Below are positions 22,077-33,759 of a stretch of DNA of 64,000 nt, piece by piece (position 1 is the stretch's first letter; every line of letters begins with the position of its first letter). Source of the DNA: Macrobrachium rosenbergii (lineage: Eukaryota > Arthropoda > Malacostraca > Decapoda > Palaemonidae). The notes below the pieces were generated by a model. It did no database searches and was not told where the DNA came from. It saw only the letters and a list, made by a program, of their open reading frames with translations. The position numbers and the translations under genes are program-made. The stretch lies in contig NC_089788.1 in assembly GCF_040412425.1 (NCBI RefSeq), positions 62,141,720 through 62,205,719 of the forward strand, read 5' to 3'.

Positions 22077-23030
22077 CCTTTCTTGAAACTCCTGAAGGGC
22101 TAGGAAAGCCCTTCAGGAGTTTCAGGATGTTGAGGTGAAGCTATTTGTCTTGGTGATCCCACACACCTGAGGTCAGAATATCTTCCAGGTGTGCTCCCCA
22201 ACCCTTTTTCGAGGTGCCTGAGAACAGAAGAATCTCCGAAGGGGGAGAGTGAAGGCACACTCCTATGGTCAGGTTTCTACCGTCCAGCCACCATGCTAAG
22301 TCCTGTCTCACTCCCTTCAAGAGAGGAACTCAGAAAAGGGAGAATCCTTTGATGGGGACCAAAACTTTTTCAACCTCCACTGAAGGGATCAAAGGTGGAG
22401 ATGTCCATGAGGAACGAGCTTTTCCAGGGACAACGGGTGACCTAGAATGATCTGCCCCTGATGTGCTGGTTGCTTTTGTCTCCAGAGTAAGGACTGAACA
22501 ATGGTCCTGAACTTGTCAATGCATGGATCTGATGGGAAGACCCTCGCCATTATCATGTCTATAAGCATGCCCAGGTAAAGAATCCTTTGGCTGGGCGCAA
22601 GATTTTACTTCTCCACATTTATCACTATTCCTAGGCTGTGACAAAATTGGAGTAGACAGTCCCTGTCTTGGATTAACGTTACCCGAGAACTCACCAGGAC
22701 CAGCCATTGTCGAGGTACCTCAAGATGCGTATCCTGTGTGAATGAGCCCAGGTCGAAACTAGGATGAACACTCTTGTGAACACCTGTGGGACAGTAGAAA
22801 GGCCGAAGCAAAGCACCTTGAATTGGTATACTGTCTCTCCCAGACTGAAGCGAAGAAACTTTCAAAATGACTGATGTACTGGAATCTGGAAGTATGCATC
22901 CTTCAAGTCTATTGGAGCATTAAGTCAAACTTCCTGATGGCTGCTAGAGCTGTACGAGGGGGGTCTCCATCTTGAACCGACTCTTTCTGATTAAAAGGTT
23001 GAGAGTAGAGAGGTCTATGATTGGTCTCTA
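22077..23030 (-). pseudogene. DIRS B reverse transcriptase, frameshifted
   Basis: Minus-strand frames at 22865-22605 and 22707-22516 together carry P-I-Q-G-A-L-L-R-P-F (motif B region), a region equivalent to the catalytic YLDD block in mixed frames, and L-G-I-V-I-N-V-E-K, the motif that follows it. A palindromic 17-bp block, CTCCTGAAGGGCTAGGA around AAGCCCTTCAGGAG at 22088-22123, is also visible. Confidence 0.7.
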
Positions 23031-23330
23031 ATCACCCGATGCCTTCAGTACCAGAAAGGCATGGCTGTAGAGGCCTGGGGAAAGATCCTTCACAACCTCC
23101 ACAGCGCCTTTTTCCATCATTTTTCTCATTTCTTCTTGGAGAGCCAGATACTTTGTCAAGTCTTATAACTAAGAAAGTATCTGCTGGAGTTACTGTGTCC
23201 TGTGGTGAGGCAATGGCAGTGTTGCTGCCCCTTTCTTCCTCTGTCTCAAACTTTCACATTTCCCTCTGTCTGCCATCTAAGGAAGAAGTCTCAGAAATTC
23301 TGCATCTTTGGCAGAATAATGTCACCTTTT

Positions 23331-23793
23331 GAAAAAATCTGATCCTTTTTTTTGCCTGCTAATAAATGCAAATGGAAAAATTCATCCAACCTTATCCCAA
23401 ATGAAATATGACATGAAAAAATAAGGTAGCTTAGCCAAGAAAACAATGATAGATGCTAACATCAGTTAGAAAGGGGTCATCAATTATTTTCTTGACAATT
23501 CAGCTGCACTGAAAGCAATATGGCATGATTATAAAAAGAGATTTTCCAACTGTATGAACAGTATGACTTCCTCAAGTGGTAGAATACTTAACTTATATAT
23601 GAATCACAGATTTCTCTCATCTAGTACATGACTGTTTTTGACTAACAATCATTAAACTATAAGTAACAGCAGAGAAAAATGAGAAGACTGTACACTGTCT
23701 CAGCTTTTCCTTGATGGGATTTGACTATGTTTTATACTTTTCACACAAAAATATGTATAGCTTTTGGAGAAAAAATAATGATAATAAACTTAC
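23331..23793. other. Intron, nothing recognised
   Basis: AT-rich DNA between the truncated end of DIRS B and the ATPAF2-like exon at 23794-23974. Confidence 0.4.
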
Positions 23794-23974
23794 CATGAAC
23801 TGCCCATATATCATACGACAAAAGATAACGCCGTACTGCTTCTCTAATTTCTGCAGAAATATCTGCACCACAGATTCCATCGCAAGGTTTAAGGTTCACA
23901 TTAAATTTTTTATTAAACCATCCCAATAGAGGATCCCATTCTCTCTTCAAAAGCTCTATAAGGTCATCCGTACC
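23794..23974 (-). CDS. ATPAF2: ATPAF2-like exon (number 5 if the missing exon is counted)
   Basis: The 181-bp exon has acceptor TTTTCAG|GG and donor CATG|GTAAG. It begins in phase 0 (G-T-D-D-L-I-E-L-L-K-R-E-W-D-P-L) and ends in phase 1 (I-W-A-V-H plus the first base of Gly). The E-W-D-P block, the I-x-A-E-I-R-E segment and L-x-S-Y-D-I-W-A correspond in order to the E-W-D-P, P-A-K-T-R-E and A-S-Y-N-T-W-A parts of human ATPAF2. This is the most conserved exon placed and the firmest basis for the gene call. Confidence 0.95.
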
Positions 23975-24655
23975 CTGAAAAGTAAGGAAATGTTATTCAA
24001 ACAGTTGTGTGAAAAATATCTCCTCAGGTCGTTATCTAAAATTGTGATAATGCTATGTGAAAAATATCTCCCCAAGTCATTACCTAAAACTGTGATAACA
24101 ATACTGTATAGATATGTTCACCACTTCTTTAACTAACAGCTCAAAATTATGGAGGACTCTTCTTCCTTACTTCTTCTAAAACTTTAGATAGTTTTATGAA
24201 ACTAATATTTTTTTCAGATCTTCCACAAATATTCAAAATGGATGATAATCTTTAAAGTTATGCCGACTGTAATAAGGTATGATTCATATGAGAAAGGTAA
24301 ATTACGTGCACAGACAAACCCACGGCAAAAAAATTATTGCATAATATAAACTTTCTGGGGATTTGGAGTGTCCAATACTGCACTGTATTGGCAATTATAT
24401 AATTTTTTTAAAAACAAAAATATTTTTTCTATACAAGCCCATTAATTTTCCACAGCCTTTTGTCCACTGACACAAAGTACCATACATTTCACAAAATCCT
24501 CCCAGTTCCAGCTAGTTGGTTGTGTAAGTGCACCAGTTCGAGAAGGCCAAAACCAGCAATCTAAATCCTTTAATAATGTCGTCTTAACATGAAAATATTT
24601 AGGAAGTGGGGAGAGAGTTGAGCAGTTTTCCTGTAAAAGTAATGTGCTTATATAG
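23975..24655. other. Intron, nothing recognised
   Basis: The missing ATPAF2 exon should lie upstream in gene sense, from here to 44277. I looked for its conserved C-N-x-x-x-D-N-P and D-T-D-T signatures on the minus strand and found none. A 74-codon frame at 24666-24442 has no recognisable domain. Confidence 0.4.
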
Positions 24656-24950
24656 AAAAATGACATTTTTATAATAAAATAAAGTTTTATATATACTTAC
24701 CAAATAATTACATAACTATAGTTTCTACTTTACGCAGCAGCTCAAAATTCAAAATTCACTGTAGCGCTCTTTTCTTTCCGGTGTAGGTATACTGCCCTGC
24801 CCACTTTCAGGGAAGAACGGGTACAACACAGCTAAACAGCTCAATTCATTTATGCGCCATGTCCATAAGAGGGGAGGAGGGAGGGCTCTGATCATGTAAT
24901 TATTTGGCAAGTATATATAAAACTTTATTTTATTATAAAAATGTCATTTT
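24656..24950. repeat. Terminal hairpin of DIRS C
   Basis: The left arm AAAAATGACATTTTTATAAT through ATACTTACCAAATAATTACA pairs with TGTAATTATTTGGCAAGTAT through ATTATAAAAATGTCATTTT on the right, around a loop of about 190 bp. The inner repeat starts at about 24958 (AGTAACTTACCAAATAATTA). Confidence 0.88.
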
Positions 24951-25673
24951 CATATAAGTAACTTACCAAATAATTACATAGCTGAACCCCACGTTGATTG
25001 GAGGTGGGATGAATGGACATATACTACCCCAAAAGAAACTTTATTATGGAGAAGAATTTGGAATAGAAAGTTAGCCAACATTTTGAAATGCTTGTTGTAA
25101 CCTCACCTGGTGAGGAGCAACGGCAGATGGGTACTGCATCTGGTCGAAGCTCCTCTCGACCTGTAGCAGCGTGGCAGTAGAGCCAAGGGTTGCTTCTACT
25201 TGAGTGGGTTCTTTGTAATGTAGGAGGTTATCACGGGTTGCAAAAGCTTACAATCCAAAAAAGGACACATAAATAATATGTGTATATGCCCTTGCCCTGG
25301 GAGCAGTACAACAGAAAACAAAGACCAGATAAAAAATAACCTACACCACCACAAAATTTAATCAAAACCATAAAAACAAAGATTGGTGACACTCAGCGCT
25401 CACCAGACTTCCCAAGAAGTGCAACTATCCTTATTCAAGGAGAGTGGGTAGAGGAAAAGGAAGGCGTTCCTCCTATCCTTCATTCCCAATACCATGCCAG
25501 CTGCAAAGAACAGACCTAAAGTACTGCATTTTTCGTATACCATTTCAATATCCGTTAGGTAGAACATGGCAAACACTGACTTGCACCTCCAATATGTTGA
25601 TTGCAAGATTGAAGAGAGAGATGGATTACATCTGAATGCCTAGGACACAGCCACCGCTCTTATTTCATAGTTT

Positions 25674-26500
25674 TTACTTTACATAAGGGTAGTAAATCAT
25701 CATGAACCCCGAATGTGCTTCCGAAGTCACAGATCTTAAAAAGAATGTTAATGCATTCTTGGAGAATGGATGGCTAGGGTCTTTCATGGAACACCAAAGA
25801 TTTGAGGAAGAACCTCTGAGACTTCTGGTTCTTTCTAGGTATACTCTTAAGGTTCTTACAGGAGAGAGGACTTTCTCTTGATCAGATGGACTGAGTACTT
25901 CAGACAGGCTCTTGATTGAAAAAAAGCGAGGCCAAGGGTTAGTCGGGTCCTCATTCTTGGCCAAGAAACCCAAAATAAGTGAGTATACAGCATTCCCTTG
26001 AGAAAAGCCTACCCTTTTATCAATGGCATGTAGCTTACTAGCTCTCCTAGCTGTAGCTAATGCCATCAAGAATGAGGTCTTCTTCATTAGATTCCTAAGT
26101 GAGGAGGATTCAAGTTCAAACACTGGTCCTGACAGCCATTTAAGGACGACGTCCAAGTGCCAAGTGACTTTGCTTACTAGTACGTACTAAAAAATTAATT
26201 AAATCGCTGATGTCTTGATTTGAAGACAGGTCCACTCTTCTATGTTTGAATATGGAACTCAACATTGCCCTGTAACCCTTGATGGTAGATGTTGCAAGTC
26301 CTTTCAGGGTTCTAGGATGTAACAGAAAATCTGCGATCTGGGCTACAGATGTATGAGAAGAGGAGATATTTTGCTCCTGGCACCACTTCCGAAAAACTGT
26401 CCACTTGGCTTGGTAGACTGATGCAGATGATCGTCGCCTACACTTAGCAATAGCCTCTGCAGCCTTCCTTGAAAAACCTTTTGCTCTGACAAGCTGTCAT
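25674..26500 (-). pseudogene. DIRS C tyrosine recombinase, catalytic end lost
   Basis: A 160-codon minus-strand frame (26156-25674) begins V-V-L-K-W-L-S-G-P and includes A-T-A-R-R-A-S-K-L-H (first Arg), L-S-P-V-R-T-L-R-V-Y-L-E-R-T and F-S-K-N-A-L-T-F-F-L-R. The following A-H-x-x-R block and terminal Tyr are not present before the frame ends. The N-terminal segment (26160-26500) is present out of frame. Confidence 0.82.
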
Positions 26501-27524
26501 CTAAAGCCTGTCAGAGTGAGAGTGGATAACCCTAGATGGAATCTGTGAAAGTGCGGCTTTTTGAGAAGATTTCTCTTCTGAAGAAGTAGCCTTGAAAAGT
26601 CCGTCAGTAGACTTAGATCTGGGAACCACTCCTTGAGGGCCAAAAGGGAGTGACTAGGGTCATCGACACATTGCTGTGTGTGTTGAACTTTTTCAATACG
26701 TCCCTCACCAGAGCCGGGGAACAATACAGAGGAAGATGATGGTTCCTCGATATTGCAAACAGGTCTATCGATGGCTTTCCCCATAGCTTCCACAGGTCGG
26801 TGCACACCTGTGGATTGAGTGTCCACTCTGTTGGTAGAACCTGTTTGCCATGACTCAATTCATCCCCCAAGATGTTCATTCTCCCCTGAATGAAGCGGGT
26901 CACCACTCAGGTCTCGTTGCTTAGTGCCCACAAAAGAAAATCCTTGGTCGCATCCTGGAGCAAAAAAGAATGAGACCCTCCTTGGTTCTTGATGTAAGCC
27001 AGGGCGGTCATGCTGTCCGAATGGACTGCCACTGTCTTGTTGAAAGTCTGCATTGCAAAGTGCTGAAGTGCAAGATGAATAGCCTTTAATTCTTTTACAT
27101 TGATGTGGAGGTTTCTTTCGCTTGGAGACCACGTTCCTGAAACCTCCATATCGTTGAGAAGAGCTCCCCAACCCAGATCCGAAGCGTCTGAGTATAATGT
27201 TAGGTCTGGGTTCATTGGAGCCAGAGACTTTCCTGTCATAAATCTGTCCTTCACCAGCCACCACTGAAGGTCCTCTTTGATCTCAGGAGTAACGCTGAAG
27301 ACGAACGAATCCGGGAACGACTCCCTTTGCCAACTGGCCTTAAGGTAAAATTGCAGTACTCTTGTGTGTAGCCTGCCTAATGGAACAAACTTCTCTATGG
27401 AAGAGGGGGTTCCCAGGAGACTCATCCATGCATTGGCTGAGCAGGAGGGGCAAGCTATGAAGTTTTGGACTTTTCTGAGACAATTTATGATCCTTTGTTG
27501 GGACAGAAAAGACAGAAAACTCAA
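26501..27524 (-). pseudogene. DIRS C RNase H and trailing domain
   Basis: The 205-codon frame 27524-26907 contains L-Y-S-D-A-S-D-L-G-W-G-A-L, L-H-I-N-V-K-E-L-K-A-I and V-H-S-D-S-M-T-A, giving the Asp, Glu and Asp of RNase H, followed by Y-I-K-N-Q-G-G. After a frameshift, 26906-26613 continues with R-F-I-Q-G-R-M-N-I-L-G-D-E-L-S and S-I-D-L-F-A-I. The RNase H core is intact as read. To the right the frame stops where foreign sequence begins, so the reverse transcriptase is cut away. Confidence 0.9.
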
Positions 27525-27540
27525 GAGAGTCTATCACTAT

Positions 27541-27665
27541 ATTAGCTGACTATCAGCTCTCACAGGGCTGGCCCGAAGGATTAGGATGAAATGACATGTC
27601 TAGGCTAGAAGCCTAGCACTGGGACCAAATAGGTCACTCGCTAATGATGAATGAACGAAAATGAA
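27541..27665 (-). repeat. SINE-like composite scrap
   Basis: The first part, TCAGCTCTCACAGGGCTGGC CCGAAGGATTAGG, matches the SINE tail block. The second part (CTAGCACTGGGACCAAATAG GTCACTCG) resembles the repeat in the arms of the 59-60 kb palindrome (CAAGCGCTGGGACCTGTG). It marks the right breakpoint of the DIRS C RNase H frame. Confidence 0.55.
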
Positions 27666-27844
27666 AATGATATTAAAAGCTGTAAAAAGGCATACGCTTT
27701 CATACTGGAACACACTCACACAATAAATACATTTATACTCATGTTTCCATATATACTCATTAAAAAGGTATATTAAAGTTCAAAATAAATAAAGTACAAT
27801 CATAAAATTTACTTGTTTTAAAATTCATTATACTGATTGATTGA
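27666..27844. other. Short AT-rich spacer and LINE 3' flank
   Basis: This includes a GATTGATTGATC run at 27834-27845, probably the simple-repeat tail of the adjacent minus-strand LINE. Confidence 0.4.
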
Positions 27845-27848
27845 TCTT

Positions 27849-28680
27849 TTATATTTTATCAATTAACTCACAGCTTCTCATGAACATTAAAATGGGTATT
27901 ACTGAAAATGTTGAAGATTCCGACAAAATTTCTTTTATTGGTCTACTTCCAAAATTTGATAATTGCTGCAGGTTATATTTTGGACATTCACACAGTATAT
28001 GCTTAATTGTTATCAACACATTGCAATCTGGGCATTTGGGAGGAGGGCCACATGGACTGTTCATTAAGTGTCCATGTTTCAAACGAGTATGGCCTATTCA
28101 AAGATGAGTCAGAATTACTTGTGTGTGTATCTCTCTCTGATATGACAAACTCCATTTTCTGACACTGGATTTTATCTGTTTTAATTTATTATTTTCAGGT
28201 TCCTCGTTCCATATATTTTGCCATTTACTTACAATGACTATTTTTATATATATTGTATAGTCACTAATAGGGATGTCTACATTTGCTCTTGTGATGTGGA
28301 CTGCTTCTTTAGCTGCTTTATCAGCCTCTTCATTTCCCTTAATCCCAACATGGGCAGAGATCCAACATATTTCAATATTTTTTCCCTTATTATACAATTT
28401 ATGGAGTGAAAACTTTATATGTTGTATAATATTTTTTTATTATAGATTTGAATAGCCCCTATAGTGCTTCTGGAGTCACTATAAATCACAAAATTATTAC
28501 ATGACGCTTCTCTAATTATTTTTATGGTTGATACTATTGCACATAACTCAGCTGTAAATACTGGAGAGTTATCTGGTAGAGAGAACTGATATGTTTTGTC
28601 TGGGGATACTGCAGCATATCACACTCCATATTGTGACTTAGATCCGTCAGTGTATATTGCGTAATGTGGACCTTTTCGGA
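27849..28680 (-). pseudogene. LINE ORF2 C-terminus: RNase H and Cys-His segment
   Basis: Minus-strand 28670-28480 reads A-I-Y-T-D-G-S-K (Asp), F-T-A-E-L-C-A-I (Glu) and V-I-Y-S-D-S-R-S (Asp). 28390-28310 continues I-C-W-I-S-A-H-V-G-I-K-G-N-E-E-A-D-K-A-A, the last RNase H block with His. 28082-27990 gives C-P-D-C and H-I-L-C-E-C-P, the Cys-His segment common at the end of I-type ORF2. A 30-bp tandem duplication (TGTGTTGTCTATGGTATTCT) is visible at 28694-28755. Confidence 0.85.
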
Positions 28681-28799
28681 TTATATGTTCTACTGTGTTG
28701 TCTATGGTATTCTGGAGTATATAATGTGTGTTGTCTATGGTATTCTGGAGTATATGAATGACATTTTGATAAATATTTCATGTGCATACAAATTCTTAT

Positions 28800-30663
28800 T
28801 TTATTCATTGTTCAAGGAGGAGGTAATTTTAATATTAAAGGTAATTGTACATTTATATTTAGCGACTCAAACAATCTTCTAGCTCTAACTGGGAAAGGAG
28901 GTGGATGAGTGTTTATAAACACATCTCTTAATCCAAATAATTTTTTGGTTGGGGAATCATTTGTCTGAATTCTCAGAGCACTCTTCATTGCTACTAGCTT
29001 TCTATGGAGAGACAGAGGTAGTTCTCCACATTCAACTTGTAAAGAAGACGGTGATGATCGAAAAGTTCCTGAACATATTCTAAGACCTTCATTATGAACT
29101 AGGTCTACCGTTTTCAGCATTGCATCTGATGCTGAGCCATATATTTTGCTTCCATAATCAACAATAGACAGCACTGTTGCTTTATACAGTAAAGTAAGGG
29201 TGTCTATCGGCTCCCAAAGTAGTGTTCGATAGTTTTTTAATTAGGTTTAATGCTCTTTTACATTTTGATTTCATGTAAGTTATGTGGGCTTTCCAGTTCA
29301 AGTGAGTATCAAACACTAAACCCAAAAATTTTGCTGTTTGGCCAATTGGTATGGAATGATTTCTGATTTTTAAATCTATTTCTTCACCTTTTTTCCACTT
29401 TTTATTTTTATAAAACATTACTGCTTGAGTCTTTTGTATAGAAAATTTGAAGCCTGCAGATGAGGCTCATTCATCTATTTTTACTACAGTTTTATTAATG
29501 ATTCGCTCTGCATGTTTTATGCGAGATGCTGAATGATATATGGCAAAATCATCCATGTACAAGTTACTTTTAATTCCAATAGGTAGATTATTACTGATAC
29601 ATTTATTGCTAATGTAAACAGTGTGCCACTAAGGACGCTTCCTCGTGGAACACCATTTTCTAGTCGAAATGTACCTGACAATACATCATCAATTCTCACT
29701 TGAAAAGTGCGATTTGTCAGAAAATTTTCGATAAACCTAGGTAAATATTTTTATGTGACGTTTTTAATATTGCATACCTTCATGTAGTATCATTAGCCTT
29801 TTCAATGTCAAAAAAAGACGGCTATAGTAATTTGTTTTCGTTCAAATCCTCTTCATATGTGGTCTTCCAAGTTTGACAGAGAATCCAGTGTCAATCTGTT
29901 ACATTGTGACCCAAATTGAGTGGGAGTCAAAACTTTGTTTTCTCGAATGTGCCATGCTAGTCGAGCATTTACCATTTTTTCTAGTAGTTTGCATAGACAA
30001 CTAGTTAAAGGAATTAGTCTGTAATTGTTTACATTTCTGGGATCTTTTCCAGGTTTGGGGATAGGAATAATTATAGCTGTAAGTGGTTATAAAACTCTAA
30101 TAAGTATGTCTTTGCCAAAGGTACTACATGGCAGATCATTTCAAAACAAATACTGTCACCTCCAGGGGCAGATTTATTGCTATTCAACAGAGCAAATTCT
30201 AACTCTTCCATATTAAATTTTCTATTGTAATAAATATCTTCTATGGTTTCAAAATTTATTGTTATTAACTCTATATTATTTTTCCTTGTTTGGAAATGCT
30301 CATCTAAATTTTGTAGTTAATTACTTTTGCTAAATTTTCACCTATTACATTACTTATTTCTTTAGGATCAAGTATTCTTTTCCCATCTTTTATTATGGCA
30401 TGTCTAGGTGGTTTAACACGGGTACCATTTATTTTCCTGAATTTTTCCCATATTTTTTGTATGGGAGTATTATTAGAGAGATCTGATACATATTTTCTCC
30501 ATGAAATTATTCCTCCTTGAATTACTTCTCTTTTAAATTTTGCAGATATTTTGTTGTATATAGGTTTTAATGTATTAATTTTTAATAATAATATAGTCAG
30601 CTTTTGTATGGGTCCTTCTAATATCGGTGACGTTTTGTTTATTTTACTGAATTTTCTATTCAA
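28800..30663 (-). pseudogene. LINE ORF2 reverse transcriptase
   Basis: The minus strand carries F-R-L-E-N-G-V-P-R-G-S-V-L-S-G-T-L-F (motif B, about 29675-29620), then Y-M-D-D-F-A (about 29560-29540) with the catalytic Asp pair in a shifted frame, then A-K-F-L-G-L-V-F-D and L-N-W-K-A-H-I (29320-29270). The thumb and connection region (29174-28812) follows with Y-G-S-K-I-Y-G-S-A. The N-terminal part (30663-30304) has the I-W-E-K-F-R-K-I-N-G linker. Several frameshifts separate these. Confidence 0.85.
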
Positions 30664-30718
30664 ATTATCTAATCGTCTTCCAATTTGGCGTTTTATTTTT
30701 ATTAATTCTGTTAGTTTT

Positions 30719-31600
30719 TCACACCATCAGACCACCATGGGACTTTGTGTTTTGTTGGATGAGATTTGGATTTTGGTATTGCTTTATCAGCTGCATTTGT
30801 AATGAAATCAACAAGAAATTTATTAGTTTCATTATGGTCGTATAAATATTCAAATGGTGGGATACTCCTAGTGTGGAATTCATATTGCTCCTACTCTGCT
30901 TTATAAATGTTATATTGAGGACATGCTTGGTGGGATTATTTTGTAATAATGAAATTAATATTGGGAAATGATCACTTGTATGCAAGTCGTCCACTGTATT
31001 CCAATCCAATCTGTTAACTGTTTGTCGTGCAAAGAGTTAAGTCGATTAAGGAAAATGTTCCATGTGTTTTAGAAAAATATGTGTTGATTTCGTTATCATT
31101 TATGCAGCACATGTCACATGAATCTATGAATTCTTCTATTTTACTTCCTGCTCTATTTGAGTCTGTACAATTACAGTCCCACATCGGGTTGTGGGCATTA
31201 AAATCACTTACTATTAATGTAGGTTCCTTGGCATTATTAAGTAATTCTTTAAGTTTGTCAGTCATAATTTTTATTGGTATGATTGGATTGGTTGCATAAA
31301 TTATAAATTACATAATTATCGTTATTTATTCGTATTCTAATACTCGATACTTGCAGATCAGTAAAGTTTACAGGTACGTTGTCAAAACATACCTTGTTAT
31401 GTACATATATAGCAATACCTAAGTTTGCTTCTTCCTCTCTAGATGAAGATGCAAGTAAGGTATATTTACTTACTGTTTTGTTGACATGCTGTAAACATAA
31501 TATCATAGGTTCGTATTCTTTTAGTAATCGTTGCATTTCTCCTAGGTGTAATCTGGTCTGCAGACCATTTACATTCCATTGTATAATATAGCTATTGAAA
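30719..31600 (-). pseudogene. LINE ORF2 endonuclease (APE type)
   Basis: The frame starts near 31591 with Q-W-N-V-N-G-L-Q-T-R and continues I-L-C-L-Q-H-V, where the metal-binding Glu position reads His. 31225-31200 gives V-S-D-F-N-A-H-N-P-M-W, then F-S-L-I-D-L-T-L, and 30975-30955 gives S-D-H-F-P-I. These are the ordered motifs of the endonuclease that nicks target DNA for target-primed reverse transcription. Two frameshifts and an altered N-terminal motif make it inactive as read. Confidence 0.85.
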
Positions 31601-31645
31601 ATATTGTTATAGTGGTCGAGTTTTACTCTCTTTTTTTTTGTATTA

Positions 31646-32870
31646 TCAACTTGGATTTTTTCTCACGACATTCATTTGTTTTTCTTTATAATATACTAAG
31701 TGCTCAATGCACAAGCAACCTTTTTCATGGGTACTCAAATCTGTGGTTTCTTTTTTTCCATATTTCATAAGGTTTCTTATAATGTTTGTTAAACCATCTT
31801 TTGTTATGTTTTTGTTATTGTTGCACAATGCAATGAAACAATCATTACATCCACAAGAGTTGTCATGTATATTTCTTTCTTTATTTGTTCTTGTTGTACC
31901 AATTATTGGTGATGGAGTAATCTCTTCTCCTTTGACATATTCACTGTTGTCTAAGGTACGTTTGTCTTCCAGTTCTTCAGTATTTTGGATATCTGTATTC
32001 ATTGGTTTTACTATTATTTTAGGAGATAATGGTATATTAACTTTTTTTGTTTTTGTTCTTTCTTCATATCTTTTGTCTTTGATTTGACCGATGTTTCTCT
32101 AACAATTGTTGGTTTCTTTGTTTTGGGTGGTGTTCTTTCCAATGGCCTTTTTTTTATCTTTAATTTCCAGTCTATCAGGTCCCTCCTCTGTTACTTCCAT
32201 AGTAGCATCCTCCTGTGTTCCTATTTGCATTAATGTTTCAAATGAATTTGATAAAATGTTATCCATATCATTTGTGCCCGTTTCTGTATTCTTTGCCATT
32301 TTATTCTTTGCCATTTTAATTTCTTCTTGCAATTTACTTTTCTGTGCTTTGTTACTTCTATTTCTATGTACTGTTTTTTGTTTCATTTTTGGTTCCTGTT
32401 ATTGAAGAATATGTATGTTTCTTAGATGGATCTTGCATTCCTCTCACTTTTAATTCCAACTTAGCCTCTTTTATAGACATCCCTGTTTGTTCTTGTAGCA
32501 TTTTCAATTCTGTATTGTATATGCAGTACATACATTCTTTGGACCTTGCATGATGATCCTGTCCACAGTTTACACATTTTGGCTCACTACATTTCCATTG
32601 TGTGGCACGTTCATCAGATCCACAATAAGCACATATAGGTTAATTACGACAGTTTTTCTTCGTGTGTCCACATTTACTACAATTTTGACATTGTAGTGGC
32701 TTTGGAACATAAGGTCTCAGTTCTCTATTTTTTATTTTTTTGCCCAAAATTTTTATTTTTGTATATCATTTTAAGAGAGTAAATCTTGTCCTTCAAATTT
32801 TATTTTCATGCAATTTACTTAATACTTTTATTATTCTGTTTTTTTGTTGTCACTTGGTATTATATATACT
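31646..32870 (-). pseudogene. LINE ORF1 with CCHC zinc knuckles
   Basis: Minus-strand 32715-32520 encodes L-Q-C-Q-N-C-S-K-C-G-H-T-K-K-N-C, then C-A-Y-C-G-S-D-E and C-V-N-C-G-Q-D-H-H-A-R-S-K-E-C, three knuckle-like repeats that bind nucleic acid in I-type ORF1 proteins. A TAA splits the first and second. The remainder (32386-31646) is Lys/Asn/Glu-rich and low in complexity. Confidence 0.75.
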
Positions 32871-33034
32871 AAATGACATTTCTGTCAATCTTGGACTTTA
32901 GTTTGTATCTGTTTCATTTTAAGAGAGTCCAACAAGCATATTCTTATCAACATAAGGCAGTTGTGATCATTATTTTTTTGTTTTTTTCAGGAAGGTTGTT
33001 ACAGGAGGTTCAGTACAACTGTGCTGAGTCACTA

Positions 33035-33759
33035 CCATCAAAGGGCCCAGGGTACTGTATTTTTATAATAAAATAAAGTTTGTCATACTTACCTGCTTAT
33101 TTACTTTTACATTCAAAAACATTGTCAATACTTTTACTGATAGATAGTCTTCAGACTGGTTTTGTTGTCACCATTGGAGTATAGGATTTAGGCAAACATA
33201 TGTCTTGGCGCCTTGGTTCCTTACCTGTTATTTTATTTGTCTAAATGACATTTCCTCTGTCGCTTCTCTTGAAAGAACGAGAGTCCACCCGAGTGTCTTT
33301 AATCAAATCCTTGGGGCGTCCAACGACAACATGGCCTAAGATTAGTTGTTCTGTTTCCATCAGGCCTAGAAACCTCTGACCAACTTTCACTCCCTCAATC
33401 ACCAGCAGACTCCAACGCACGAGGAGTTCAAAATCTGCGCAAAGTTACCTTCTGAGTCAAGGTTGGGGGATCAAGCATTAGAAGGGTTAACGACAAATTT
33501 ACTTCTTTTGGAGGAAGACCTGATTTAACTTGTTGTGCACTGGAATCAGCAAAGACTAAGGCTCCAGTGTGTGATCTACATTTGGATTCCTTTTTTTTTC
33601 CAAAACCAAAATCAAAACAGTCCACAGAAGCGTGCCTTCCACAAATCCAAAGTTCAGAATACTCAAGTGGAAAAGTTTTGAAAATCCAACGTCAACTGGT
33701 GTTGACAATCACTCTGAATAGAAAATGGGAATGGTTCCATCAAAGGGCCCAGGGGTACT
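33035..33759 (-). mobile_element. Short DIRS A/D-type derivative flanked by an 18-bp direct repeat
   Basis: The left end ATAATAAAATAAAGTTTGTC ATACTTACCTG matches the DIRS A/D arm. The right part (33250-33736) contains blocks of the DIRS A right end (AAAATCAAAACAGTCCACA, TGAATAGAAAATGGGAATGG). CCATCAAAGGGCCCAGGG occurs on both sides (33035-33052 and 33737-33754). DIRS elements do not normally duplicate their target. The interior alternates element-like and unrelated stretches, like the mosaic at 42880-44222. Confidence 0.6.

Larger units (their letters stand above)
18543..23330 (-). mobile_element. DIRS retrotransposon B, gag end missing
   Basis: Order from right to left is reverse transcriptase (about 23030-22516), RNase H and trailing block (22076-21597), then recombinase (21540-19429). 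The left end is a hairpin (18543-18842) of the same type as copy E. No right terminus or gag was found, so the copy is truncated at about 23330. The recombinase is split by TIR element copy 3, which contains a SINE. Of the five copies, this recombinase keeps the best catalytic motifs. Confidence 0.85.
27845..32870 (-). mobile_element. I-type non-LTR retrotransposon (LINE), nearly full length, decayed
   Basis: From right to left: ORF1 with CCHC knuckles (32720-31650), apurinic-type endonuclease (31600-30720), reverse transcriptase (30660-29180), RNase H (28680-28300) and a terminal Cys/His segment (28100-27850). An RNase H after the reverse transcriptase and CCHC knuckles in ORF1 point to the I/Jockey-related superclade with RNase H, rather than RTE or CR1. 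Frameshifts and stops are present throughout. It is inserted in DIRS C in the same strand sense. Confidence 0.85.
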
